Assembly (NCBI RefSeq): GCF_014197855.1 | Contig: NZ_JACIGJ010000002.1 | Span: forward strand, 248,001-312,000 | Direction: 5' to 3' | Length of the DNA: 64,000 nt | Source: Roseospira marina | Lineage (GTDB): Bacteria > Pseudomonadota > Alphaproteobacteria > Rhodospirillales > Rhodospirillaceae | Shown here: positions 9,729 through 18,295 of the stretch, one piece after another | How positions within the stretch are numbered: position 1 is the first letter of the stretch | Layout: every line of letters begins with the position of its first letter | Notes under the pieces: model-generated | Seen by the model: only the letters and a program-made list of their open reading frames with translations | Told to the model about the DNA's origin: nothing | The model's database searches: none | Program-made: the position numbers and the translations under genes

Positions 9729-10661
9729 TCAGTACCCCGCATGGCGGTCAACCTGGTGAGCGAGGGGCTCGCCCCGCTCCAGTCGACGGATGGTGTCGGC
9801 AATCTGATCGCAGGTGGGCTCCACCTTGGTCACGGCCGCGATATGCGGGGTCAGGCGAACCCGGGGATGCCTCCAGAAGGGATGGTCGTTCGGCAACGGC
9901 TCCGGTTCGAACACGTCCAGTTGCGCCCCGCGCAGATGCCCCGCGTCCAGCAGGGCCAGAAGGTCGGCGTCCACAATGTGCGCGCCGCGGGCGGCGTTGA
10001 TGACGGCCGCACCGGCCGGCAGGCGCCGGAGCGTCTCCGCATTGAGAAGACCCCGCGTCTCGTCGGTCAGCGGCACCAGGCAGACCAGGATTTCGGTCTC
10101 CGCCAGGAACGGCGCGAGACCGTCGGTGCCGTGGAAGGTCTCGACGCCCGGCACGGTCTTGGGGCGCCGGCTCCAGCCGCGCACCGCGTAGCCCAGGGAC
10201 ACCAGGACACGTGCCACCGCGCCGCCCAGGACGCCCAGGCCCATCAGGCCGACCGTGGTCCGGGGCGCTGGTCTCACCGGCAAGCGGGTCCAACGGCCGG
10301 CCGCCTGCTCGCGCGCATAGTCATCGAAGCGGCGCTGAAAATGCAGCACCCCGTGCAGGACCCACTCCACCATTTGCGGCGCCATGCCCGCATCGGCCAG
10401 TCGCACCACCGGCACACTGGCCGGCACGGCATCACGGGCCGCCAGAATGGCATCGACCCCCGCCCCCAGATTGAACACCGCCCGGAGGTTCGGCAGCGAC
10501 GCCAGCAGTCCCGGCGGGGGCGACCAGACGAGCGCGTACTGGATCGCGTCGGCGGGGCCGACGTCGGGATGGATGCGAAACCCAAGATCGGGCAACCGTG
10601 CAGCCATAGCCTGCCGATAGTCATCGGCGCGATCCACAGCGCTTGCAAACAGGATGGTCAT
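9729..10661 (-). CDS. ghrA: Glyoxylate/hydroxypyruvate reductase A
   Basis: NAD(P)H-dependent D-2-hydroxyacid dehydrogenase that reduces glyoxylate to glycolate and hydroxypyruvate to glycerate. The 310-residue protein has the nucleotide motif GLMGLGVLGG, the catalytic Arg in INAARGAHIVD, Glu in DVFEPEPLP and His in LTPHIAAVTK, all in the GhrA arrangement. The start MTILFASAVDRAD at 10661 follows the family; the longer frame adds 37 residues with no similarity. Glyoxylate is also the substrate of the bhc cluster at 32-36.5 kb, so this enzyme could compete with or buffer that pathway. Confidence 0.9.
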   Translation of the reverse strand: MTILFASAVDRADDYRQAMAARLPDLGFRIHPDVGPADAIQYALVWSPPPGLLASLPNLRAVFNLGAGVDAILAARDAVPASVPVVRLADAGMAPQMVEWVLHGVLHFQRRFDDYAREQAAGRWTRLPVRPAPRTTVGLMGLGVLGGAVARVLVSLGYAVRGWSRRPKTVPGVETFHGTDGLAPFLAETEILVCLVPLTDETRGLLNAETLRRLPAGAAVINAARGAHIVDADLLALLDAGHLRGAQLDVFEPEPLPNDHPFWRHPRVRLTPHIAAVTKVEPTCDQIADTIRRLERGEPLAHQVDRHAGY

Positions 10662-10783
10662 TGTTGGCTCTTTATGATCGACACCCAGCGGGCTGGACCG
10701 CATCCCTCTGCCCACCGTCGTACTTAAGACCATAGCAAACACAACCGGGGGCGAGGTGCGCATCCCGCGCAAGGGTCGGTCGT

Positions 10784-10821
10784 GTTAAAGGCGCCCCCGC
10801 CGAGCCGAAGCCGGGCGGGGG
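10784..10821 (-). terminator. Rho-independent terminator after nifA
   Basis: On the minus strand CCCCCGCC and GGCGGGGG form a perfect 8-bp stem, capped by a GC-TTCG-GC tetraloop hairpin, followed by GCGCCTTTAA. It lies 55 bases after the nifA stop and separates nifA from ghrA. Confidence 0.8.
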
Positions 10822-10875
10822 TATGGCGGGATTTGGGGGGTGATTGTGGGTGGGACGAATGCGGATGACGCGCCG

Positions 10876-12783
10876 TCAGAGCCGCTTGATCGGAATATCG
10901 TGGCGCCGGAGAGCATAGCCGACCTGACGCGGGGTCAGCCCCAAAAGCCGGGCAGCCTTCGCCTGCACCCAGCCGGACTTTTCCATCGCGGCGACCAGAC
11001 GGTCACGCTCCGGCAGGCGACCGGACACCCCGCCACCGTCGCCATGCCGGGCGTCCATCGCGCCCACACCGCCCGCGGCGGCATCATCCGACGCGGGCGA
11101 CGCCGACGGGGTCGCCGGGGGAGCCATCGGAGGCGGCGTCGCGGGTGGCGTGCCCAACGGCGCGCCGGCTCCGTTCGGCGACCGGCCCGCGCCCATCATC
11201 ACGTCGTCGGACAGCGGCATCGGCCGCCCCCCTCCGGAGGCACAGGACCCGCAGTTCGACACGCCGGTCGGGGCTCCAAGTCCCCCGATGGCCTGTGTCG
11301 GCCCGTCGATTTCGCGCCCCAGCGTGGCCGACAGACACCCGACTTCCCGACACGAGAAGTCCTGGGCGCTGATCACCTCGCCCCGCACCATCGTGGCGAC
11401 GCGGGTCACGCAGTTCTCCAGCTCCCGCACGTTCCCCGGGAAGGCACAGGCGCTCAACAGCGCGATCGCGTCGTCCGAAAAGCCGAGGCTATCGCCATTT
11501 TCCTCGTTGAACCGCTCCAGGAAATGCCGCGCCAGGGGTTCGATGTCCTCGGGCCGCTCGCGCAGGGGCGGCAGCACCAGCGTGACCACGTTAATGCGGT
11601 AGTACAGGTCGGCGCGGAATTCACCGCGCGAGACCGCTTCTTCCAGGTTGCGGTTGGTCGCGGCGATGATGCGCACATCGACACTGCGGGTCTTGGACGA
11701 GCCAAGGCGCTCAAACTGCCCCTCCTGCAGCACCCGCAGCAGCTTCGCCTGGAAGGTCGGGGAGATCTCCCCGATCTCGTCCAGAAACAGAGTCCCGCCG
11801 TCCGCGGCCTCGAACCGGCCTTTCCGTTCGCCGCTGGCGCCGGTGAACGCCCCCTTGTCGTGGCCGAACAGTTCCGATTCCAGCAGGGTATCGGGCAGCG
11901 CGGCGCAATTGACGCCAACGAACGCCTTGTCCGCGCGCGGGCTGACCTTGTGCAGGGCGCGCGCAATCATCTCCTTGCCGGTGCCGCTCTCACCCCGGAG
12001 CATCACAGGCGCCCGGGTTCGCGCCACCTGCCGCACCTTGTCGAGCACGGCCACCATGGCCGGTCCCCGGCCGACGATCTCGCCGAAGCGGGGACCGCGC
12101 TCCTGCTGGCTGCGTCCGGCGCGTTCCGCCCGCGCACGCTTCTCCAGCCGCGCCGCATCGGCCAGCAGGGTGCGCCGATCCGCCGCCACCAGCCGGTGCA
12201 GACGCACCGTCTGGCCAACGAGGTTGGCCACCATGGTCAGGAACCGAAGATCATCGTCGAGCGTGGTATCCAGGGGCCCGTCGCGCCAGCGCTCCACCGA
12301 GAGGGTCCCGAGCGCCGACTCACCAGCGCGGATCGGCACGCACACGAACGCCACCTTGTCGCTTTCCAGCACGCCACCGTGTTCCAGATAGGCCGTGAAA
12401 CGCGAGTCCTCCCACATGTTCCCGACCAGGACACGCATGCCCGTGCGGTGGACCCGCGTGGCAACGTCGAGCGGATAGGCGCCCCGTCCTTCTCGGGCCC
12501 GTTCCAGCGACAGGCCGATGCTGGCGACGAGAGACAGGTCGGACGACTCCGCCGACGCCAGGGCAATCGTTCCCCGGCGCATGTCGAGGTAGGCCCCCAG
12601 CACGTTCAAGACATCGTGCAGGGTTGCCTCGAGATTGAGAGCCCCCGATAGGATCTTGCTAATCTCGTAAAGCGTTAGAAGAGAACGGGCGCCCCCTCCC
12701 GGTCCCTCGGCTTCCATCCGGATGGGCTGGGCATGGGTGGCGGTCGAAGACGACGATACGGCAGCGGCTGTGGGCACGACCAT
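10876..12783 (-). CDS. nifA: Nif-specific sigma-54-dependent activator NifA
   Basis: Master activator of nitrogen-fixation genes, working with sigma-54. The 635 residues contain a GAF domain (about 43-200), an AAA+ domain with Walker A GESGTGKE (264-271), the sigma-54 contact loop GAFTGA (311-316) and LFLDEIGE, and a C-terminal Fis-type helix-turn-helix (596-635, [21 protein letters not shown]). The cysteines C446, C458, C478 and C483 fit C-X11-C-X19-C-X4-C, the motif of the oxygen-sensitive NifA class of alphaproteobacteria. A long Pro/Ala/Gly-rich interdomain linker follows, with an extra NCGSC pair (511, 514). No nif structural gene is adjacent. The ATG at 12783 was taken; a GTG four codons upstream is possible. 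Confidence 0.95.
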   Translation of the reverse strand: MVVPTAAAVSSSSTATHAQPIRMEAEGPGGGARSLLTLYEISKILSGALNLEATLHDVLNVLGAYLDMRRGTIALASAESSDLSLVASIGLSLERAREGRGAYPLDVATRVHRTGMRVLVGNMWEDSRFTAYLEHGGVLESDKVAFVCVPIRAGESALGTLSVERWRDGPLDTTLDDDLRFLTMVANLVGQTVRLHRLVAADRRTLLADAARLEKRARAERAGRSQQERGPRFGEIVGRGPAMVAVLDKVRQVARTRAPVMLRGESGTGKEMIARALHKVSPRADKAFVGVNCAALPDTLLESELFGHDKGAFTGASGERKGRFEAADGGTLFLDEIGEISPTFQAKLLRVLQEGQFERLGSSKTRSVDVRIIAATNRNLEEAVSRGEFRADLYYRINVVTLVLPPLRERPEDIEPLARHFLERFNEENGDSLGFSDDAIALLSACAFPGNVRELENCVTRVATMVRGEVISAQDFSCREVGCLSATLGREIDGPTQAIGGLGAPTGVSNCGSCASGGGRPMPLSDDVMMGAGRSPNGAGAPLGTPPATPPPMAPPATPSASPASDDAAAGGVGAMDARHGDGGGVSGRLPERDRLVAAMEKSGWVQAKAARLLGLTPRQVGYALRRHDIPIKRL

Positions 12784-12862
12784 GGGCGGTACCACGTAGG
12801 CTTGAGTTGGGGCAGCATGTATTGCGATGCAGCATTATCGCGCGTCACTGCCTTGAAATCAA

Positions 12863-12880
12863 TCACTGACCGCAGAGTGA
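12863..12880. promoter_or_regulatory. Inverted repeat TCACT-N8-AGTGA upstream of nifA
   Basis: A 5-bp inverted repeat in the 374-base region before nifA, about 80 bases from the start, next to an AT-rich stretch (CTAAAAAATAATCAC). Further GTCACT half-copies lie at about 12844 and 12904. It could be an operator for nifA control; the binding protein is unknown and the element is short. Confidence 0.3.
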
Positions 12881-13101
12881 CTAAAAAATAATCACATCCA
12901 GATGTCACTCGGGCATCCCGAGCATCGACATTGCCTCGGGCACACCACCTAAAGAAGGAATGATACGACGGAGGGCGGGAGCGTTCCACCGCCTTACGCA
13001 GCGTATCCGGCTCAGCCCCGCGCGCATATTGGACGCATCATCGGTAGACTGAATCGATAGCCTTGACGCAACAAATCGTATGTCGAGTTTCGGCCAGACG
13101 T

Positions 13102-13134
13102 AGGGCGGTCATGGTTTTATACCCTGACCGCCCT
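13102..13134 (-). terminator. Hairpin downstream of clpA, probable terminator
   Basis: AGGGCGGTCA and TGACCGCCCT form a perfect 10-bp stem with a 13-base loop, 24 bases after the clpA stop. No clear U-run follows, so termination efficiency is uncertain. Confidence 0.55.
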
Positions 13135-13157
13135 TACGGAAACCCGGCTTCGTTCGC

Positions 13158-15506
13158 CTAGCGCACCAGCTCTGGCGTCTTGCCGGAGTCGCTGCCCGTG
13201 CCGCCGCCGCCGTCCGACGACCCAGACGATCCGCCCTTCCGGCCGCCGCGTTCTGAGTCGATGTCAAACACCGGCTTGTTGTCCTCGATGTTCACGCGCA
13301 CCAGACCGCCCTTTGTCAGACGCCCGAACAGCAGTTCCTCGGCCAGCGGCTTCTTGATGCTCTCCTGGATGATGCGGCCCAGCGGACGCGCGCCCATCAG
13401 CTTGTCATACCCCTTCTTGGCCAGCCACTTGCGCGCCTCGTCGGACAGCTCCACCACTACGTCGCGGTCGGCGAGCTGCGCCTCCAGCTGCATGATGAAC
13501 TTGTCGACCACCTTGCCGACGACGTCCCCGGACAGGCTGGCGAACGGAATGACCGCGTCGAGCCGGTTGCGGAACTCCGGCGAGAACATCCGCTCGATCT
13601 CTTCCTTGTCCTCGCCCGACCGGTCCTCGCGATTGAACCCGATCGCCGCCTTCACGAGCTGCTGAGCGCCCGCGTTGGTGGTCATAATGAGGATCGTGTT
13701 GCGGAAATCAACCGTCTTGCCCGAGTGGTCCGTCAGCTTGCCATGGTCCATGACCTGCAAAAGGATGTTGAACAGATCCGGATGGGCCTTTTCGATCTCG
13801 TCGAGCAGCAGCACCGAGTAAGGATGCTGATCGACAGCATCGGTCAGAAGCCCGCCCTGATCGAACCCGACATACCCCGGCGGCGCACCGATCAGGCGCG
13901 AGACGGAATGCCGCTCCATGTACTCGCTCATGTCGAAGCGGACGAGTTCCACCCCCAGCGTGATCGAGAGCTGGCGCGCGACCTCGGTCTTGCCGACACC
14001 GGTCGGACCGGAGAACAGGTAGCAGCCGATCGGCTTCTCCGGCTCTCGCAGGCCGGCGCGCGCCAGCTTGATGGCGCTGGATAGGGCGTCGATAGCGCCA
14101 TCCTGACCGAACACCATCGTCCTCAGGTCACGCTCCAGGTTGGCGAGCGCGGTCTGATCGTCACGCGACACCGTCTTGGGCGGGATGCGTGCGATCTTGG
14201 CGATGATGTCTTCGATGTCCTTGACGGTCACCGTCTTACGCCGCTTGCTCTCCGGCACCAGCATGCGGGCCGCGCCCACCTCGTCGATGACGTCGATGGC
14301 CTTGTCCGGCAGCTTGCGGTCGTTGATGTACTTCGACGACAGAGTCACCGCCGCGCGCACCGCCTCGTTGGTGTACTTCACGTGGTGGTGATCCTCGTAG
14401 TACGGCTTGAGGCCGGTCACGATCTTGATGGTATCGTCGACGCTCGGCTCGTTGACGTCGATCTTCTGGAACCGGCGCACCAGCGCCCGGTCCTTTTCGA
14501 AGTGATTGCGGAACTCCTTGTACGTCGTCGACCCGATGCACCGCAGCGATCCCGCCGCCAGCGCCGGCTTCAGCAGGTTCGACGCATCCATGGAGCCGCC
14601 GGACGTCGCACCGGCGCCGATCACCGTGTGGATCTCGTCAATAAAGAGGATGGCGCCGTCAAAGGCCTCCATCTCCTTGATGACGGCCTTCAGCCGCTCC
14701 TCGAAATCCCCGCGGTAGCGGGTGCCGGCCAGCAGCGCGCCCATATCGAGGGCGAAGATCGTGGCTTCGCGCAGCACCATCGGGACCCGGTCCTCAATGA
14801 TGCGCTTGGCAAGCCCTTCGGCGATAGCGGTCTTGCCCACGCCCGGGTCGCCGACCAGCAGCGGGTTGTTCTTGGTGCGGCGGCACAGGATCTGAATGGT
14901 GCGTTCGACCTCGAGGTCGCGCCCGATGAGCGGATCAATCCGTCCATCCGCCGCCTTGCGGTTGAGGTTCACGCAGTAGGTGTCGAGCGCCTCCTGACCC
15001 TTCTTCACCACTTCTTCCTCCCGCGTTCCCTCGGCTGTGCCCTGGGGTGCCCGCGCTTCGCCCTTATCCGTGGACTTGGCGATGCCGTGCGAGATGTAAT
15101 TGACGGCGTCCAGGCGCGTCATGTCCTGCATCTGGAGGAAATACACGGCGTGCGATTCGCGTTCCGCGAAAATGGCGACCAAAATGTTGGCGCCTGTCAC
15201 CTGTTCGCGACCGGAACTCTGCACATGAATGGCGGCCCGCTGCACGACGCGCTGGAAGCCTGCCGTTGGTTTCGGATCCCCGTCGAGCCGATCGACCACA
15301 AGACCATTCAACTCGCCGTCCACAAACGCCGAGAGCTGCTCCCGCAACTTCTCCGTGTCGACGGAGCAGGCCTTCAGCACGGCCAGGGCGTCCTGATCGT
15401 CAACCAGCGAAAGAAGGAGGTGTTCAAGGGTTGCATATTCGTGGTTGCGCTCGGCTGCCAAGGCCAGCGCCCGGTGAAGGCTCATTTCAAGATTGCGGGA
15501 GAGCAT
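13158..15506 (-). CDS. clpA: ATP-dependent Clp protease ATP-binding subunit ClpA
   Basis: AAA+ unfoldase that feeds substrates, including N-end-rule proteins delivered by ClpS, into ClpP. The 782 residues show the ClpA N-domain (1-145), two nucleotide-binding domains with Walker A motifs GDPGVGKT (219-226) and GPTGVGKT (500-507), and Walker B boxes LFIDEIH and [12 protein letters not shown]. There is no coiled-coil M-domain between them, which distinguishes it from ClpB. The C-terminus carries a Gly/Ser-rich tail ([16 protein letters not shown]). clpS lies 6 bases upstream on the same strand, the usual clpS-clpA pair. Confidence 0.97.
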   Translation of the reverse strand: MLSRNLEMSLHRALALAAERNHEYATLEHLLLSLVDDQDALAVLKACSVDTEKLREQLSAFVDGELNGLVVDRLDGDPKPTAGFQRVVQRAAIHVQSSGREQVTGANILVAIFAERESHAVYFLQMQDMTRLDAVNYISHGIAKSTDKGEARAPQGTAEGTREEEVVKKGQEALDTYCVNLNRKAADGRIDPLIGRDLEVERTIQILCRRTKNNPLLVGDPGVGKTAIAEGLAKRIIEDRVPMVLREATIFALDMGALLAGTRYRGDFEERLKAVIKEMEAFDGAILFIDEIHTVIGAGATSGGSMDASNLLKPALAAGSLRCIGSTTYKEFRNHFEKDRALVRRFQKIDVNEPSVDDTIKIVTGLKPYYEDHHHVKYTNEAVRAAVTLSSKYINDRKLPDKAIDVIDEVGAARMLVPESKRRKTVTVKDIEDIIAKIARIPPKTVSRDDQTALANLERDLRTMVFGQDGAIDALSSAIKLARAGLREPEKPIGCYLFSGPTGVGKTEVARQLSITLGVELVRFDMSEYMERHSVSRLIGAPPGYVGFDQGGLLTDAVDQHPYSVLLLDEIEKAHPDLFNILLQVMDHGKLTDHSGKTVDFRNTILIMTTNAGAQQLVKAAIGFNREDRSGEDKEEIERMFSPEFRNRLDAVIPFASLSGDVVGKVVDKFIMQLEAQLADRDVVVELSDEARKWLAKKGYDKLMGARPLGRIIQESIKKPLAEELLFGRLTKGGLVRVNIEDNKPVFDIDSERGGRKGGSSGSSDGGGGTGSDSGKTPELVR

Positions 15507-15512
15507 GGGCCG

Positions 15513-15860
15513 CTATTCCTTCTCCAGGGTGCACTGCAACGGGTGCTGATTCCGGCGCGCCAGATCCATGACCTGGGTCACCTTGGTTTCGGCCACCTCG
15601 TAGGTATAGACACCGCAGATCCCGACGCCCCTCTGATGGACGTGCAGCATGATCCGCGTCGCTTCCTCGTTGGTTTTTCCAAAGAAGCGTTCCAGGACCA
15701 TGACCACGAACTCCATCGGAGTGTAGTCGTCGTTCAACAGCAAGACCTTGTACATGGCCGGTTTCTTGGTCTTCGGCCGTGTCTTGATGACGACCCCGGT
15801 ATTTGGGCCGCCTCCGGTCTTCCCGTCGTCACTGTCCGAACCGCGCATGGGAACAGTCAT
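15513..15860 (-). CDS. clpS: ATP-dependent Clp protease adaptor ClpS
   Basis: Adaptor that binds the ClpA N-domain and presents N-degron substrates. About 115 residues with the ClpS core [17 protein letters not shown], the [21 protein letters not shown] segment shortened here to its landmarks ([19 protein letters not shown]) and the conserved acidic NDD pocket. The start [13 protein letters not shown] at 15860 leaves a normal flexible N-tail; the longer in-frame reading adds 50 residues unlike the family. It is followed 6 bases later by clpA. Confidence 0.95.
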   Translation of the reverse strand: MTVPMRGSDSDDGKTGGGPNTGVVIKTRPKTKKPAMYKVLLLNDDYTPMEFVVMVLERFFGKTNEEATRIMLHVHQRGVGICGVYTYEVAETKVTQVMDLARRNQHPLQCTLEKE

Positions 15861-16189
15861 CGGCTCTATCTGCTCCTGAAGTCCTTCGCTCGTATCCGGT
15901 CGCGGTGCCGGCCGGCCCGTTTTGCTCCAAACGCCCCCACGGGACCGGGCCCAGAGGGCCAGATCCAGATGGATCGGGGCAACGAGGCCAGCCGTGGGTC
16001 CGCGACCCATTCAGTCTACGGTGCCGCAACGGAGGCGATAAAGACCCATCGCTGTGCGCGTTGCAGCAAGTCGCGAAACCCGCCATCCGCTTGGATATGG
16101 GTCCCCCGCGAAGCCGATACAACAGGGCGCGCGCCCTCCGTCCAAGAGGCTTCGTCGACCGCCGAGTCGGCAAAACGATCAATCACCGG
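15861..16189. other. Intergenic region between hpt-like gene and clpS
   Basis: 329 bases with no convincing gene. It should contain the clpS-clpA promoter on the minus strand, but no clear -35/-10 pair, operator or terminator stands out. Only a short GGGCCC/GGGCC self-complementary patch near 15945 is visible. Confidence 0.4.
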
Positions 16190-16714
16190 TCACTCCAACA
16201 CCGTCGCGATTTCCCGATTCAGACCGTCAACCATGTCGGCGCCAGCGGCCCCGCCGTCGCCCTGCATCTGGCGGTCCAGGACCGTCTGTATGGCTTCGAC
16301 ATGCAACCGGATGACCGCAAGCTGCGCCGGCGTCGGTGGGTCCCCGATCGCTTCCAGAAACCGGCACAGGGCGTTGCCCACCTGCGTGATCAGGTCGTAC
16401 CCAAAGCTGCCGCCCTGCCCTTTCAGGTCGTGTGCGATGCGGAAGACGTCGGCTTTCGCGACCGCCGGATTCGGCGGGTCGGCTTCCAGGCGCCGGACCG
16501 CCAAACCAAGCGCGGCAACGTCCTCGCGCGCCCAGGTCACATAGTCATCGTGGAGGCTCGCGATCAAGGCCTCGGCTTTTTCGACCGCGCTCCGGTCGAC
16601 GCCAGCCGGGAGGCCGCCCTCGGTCGGCGGTGTGCTCTCCGCCGCCGCGCCCGGGCCCTGTATCGGCCCCTGCGTCGGGCCCTCCGCGCTGGGATTTCCG
16701 CTGTTCCGCGCCAT
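16190..16714 (-). CDS. Free-standing histidine phosphotransfer (Hpt) domain protein
   Basis: A 174-residue protein with a disordered Gly/Pro/Ala N-tail (about 1-40) and one Hpt helical bundle whose phospho-acceptor His sits in RIAHDLKGQGGSFGY. Hpt proteins relay phosphoryl groups between a hybrid kinase receiver and a response regulator; the partners are not encoded next to it. A hybrid kinase lies at 38.3 kb, but nothing in the sequence links them. It shares orientation with clpS-clpA but is separated from clpS by 329 bases. Confidence 0.82.
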   Translation of the reverse strand: MARNSGNPSAEGPTQGPIQGPGAAAESTPPTEGGLPAGVDRSAVEKAEALIASLHDDYVTWAREDVAALGLAVRRLEADPPNPAVAKADVFRIAHDLKGQGGSFGYDLITQVGNALCRFLEAIGDPPTPAQLAVIRLHVEAIQTVLDRQMQGDGGAAGADMVDGLNREIATVLE

Positions 16715-16900
16715 CGACCGGTTCCCGTGCCTGCGCTGGCAGCGCCCCCCTCCCTGGGCGACACACCATCAATCGTCACAAAAGCCTAGCATGGGCCACG
16801 TGCCAGGGTCACCGTAGACGCATGGGATAGACGCTGGCCCGCGGCCTCTCAGCCTTCTGCATAGGGTGGGCCGCGGGGGAGAAAATCGGCTAGGTCGATA

Positions 16901-17806
16901 TCAGGTGGCCGCCGCAGCCAGGGCGCGCGCTGCTTTCGAGGCCGGCTCTCGCCCCAAAGCCCGGCAGACGTCCGTGCCAGCGCGGAGGAGAGCGGCCATG
17001 TCCACGCCGGTCTCGATGCCCATGCCGTCGAGCATGTACAGAACATCCTCGGTCGCGACGTTGCCGCTTGCCCCCTTGGCGTAGGGACACCCACCGAGCC
17101 CCGCCACCGAAGCATCGACCACCGCAATGCCGCGGTCCATCACCGCGAGGATGTTCGCCAGCGCCTGACCATAGGTGTCGTGGAAATGCGCCGCCAACCG
17201 GTCGCGCGGCACCCGTTCCGCCACGACATCGACCATGGCTTGCGCCGCCGCAGGCGTGCCGGTGCCGATGGTGTCGCCCAGGGACACCTCATAGCAGCCC
17301 ATGTCGAACAAGGCGCCCGCCACACGGGCTACTGCGGCTGGCGCGATGGCGCCCTCGTACGGGCAACCCAGCACGCAGGAGACATACCCGCGCACGCGCA
17401 GGCCATGGTCGCGCGCCCGCGCCACCACGTCGGCGAAGCGCCCCAAGCCCTCGTCGATCGAGCAATTCGTGTTGCGGCGGGAAAAGCTCTCCGACGCCGC
17501 ACCGAACACGGCGATCTCCTCCACGCCCGTCGCCGCCAGCGCCGCGTCGAGGCCGGTCCGGTTGGGCACGAGAACGGGATAGGACACGCCCGGACGAGGT
17601 GTGAGAGCGGCCAGCACCGCCGCCGTGTCGGCCATCTGTGGCACCCATTTCGGCGAGACGAAGCTCCCAGCCTCGATCACGCGCAGGCCGGCTGTCCCGA
17701 GCGCCTCAATCAGCGCCACCTTGGTCGCCGTCGGGATGGCCCCGGGTTCATTCTGAAGACCGTCGCGCGGCCCGACCTCCACCAGCTTGACCCGCGCGGG
17801 GATCAT
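16901..17806 (-). CDS. mvaB: Hydroxymethylglutaryl-CoA lyase
   Basis: Cleaves HMG-CoA to acetoacetate and acetyl-CoA, the last step of leucine/isovalerate degradation. The 301-residue TIM-barrel protein has the N-terminal EVGPRDGLQNE motif and the active-site signature GLGGCPYAKGASGN with its catalytic Cys, plus HFHDTYGQA for metal binding. The ATG at 17806 has a GGAGG ribosome site 8 bases upstream, which decides the start. It is the last gene of the leftward liu operon. Confidence 0.95.
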   Translation of the reverse strand: MIPARVKLVEVGPRDGLQNEPGAIPTATKVALIEALGTAGLRVIEAGSFVSPKWVPQMADTAAVLAALTPRPGVSYPVLVPNRTGLDAALAATGVEEIAVFGAASESFSRRNTNCSIDEGLGRFADVVARARDHGLRVRGYVSCVLGCPYEGAIAPAAVARVAGALFDMGCYEVSLGDTIGTGTPAAAQAMVDVVAERVPRDRLAAHFHDTYGQALANILAVMDRGIAVVDASVAGLGGCPYAKGASGNVATEDVLYMLDGMGIETGVDMAALLRAGTDVCRALGREPASKAARALAAAAT

Positions 17807-17862
17807 CGACGGTCCTCCTTCCGAGGGCGACACATCCGGGGGGTATTTTGGGGCGCGCACCG

Positions 17863-18291
17863 CTACGCGGGGCCCGGAACCTCCTGTTCCAGCCGCGTCA
17901 CCAGCGCATCGACGCGACGCAGCGTGTCACCAAACGAGTCCAAGCTGCTGCGCGCCCGGTCCAAGGCCTCGGGGTCCGCCCTAAAACTAGCATCGGCCAT
18001 GGGATGACGCACAAAGAAGTCCTGGACGAGACGCTCGCGAACACGGCGCAGGTCGCTCAGCGCCTGCCGGTCCGACACCGCCAGCCAATCGCTCAGACCA
18101 CGGCCCCCGCCGGCCAGGGGCGCCGCCCCCAACAGGGAGTCCAGCACGACATCGAAGTCGCTCACATCCTCAATCGTGTCATCGACACACCCCACCACAT
18201 ACACAATGCGGCGCGTAAAGGTCTGCACCTGCCGCATGCAGAGGGCATAGCTGCACAAAATATCGGTGGGGACGGGACTGGTGTCGGTCAT
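17863..18291 (-). CDS. Unknown 142-residue protein within the liu operon
   Basis: Not recognised. The ATG at 18291 lies four bases after the mccA stop (frame beginning MTDTSPVPTDILCSYALCM), and mvaB starts 56 bases after its stop, so it is embedded in the leucine-degradation operon. It looks like a soluble, mostly helical protein: N-terminal half with Cys residues (ILCSYALCM, VGCVDD), C-terminal half with charged heptad-like stretches (DLRRVRERLVQDFF, LRRVDALVTRLEQ) that could form a coiled coil. No signal peptide or membrane segment. A four-base gap suggests translational coupling to mccA and a related role, but that is inference. Confidence 0.75.
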   Translation of the reverse strand: MTDTSPVPTDILCSYALCMRQVQTFTRRIVYVVGCVDDTIEDVSDFDVVLDSLLGAAPLAGGGRGLSDWLAVSDRQALSDLRRVRERLVQDFFVRHPMADASFRADPEALDRARSSLDSFGDTLRRVDALVTRLEQEVPGPA

Positions 18292-18295
18292 GGTG

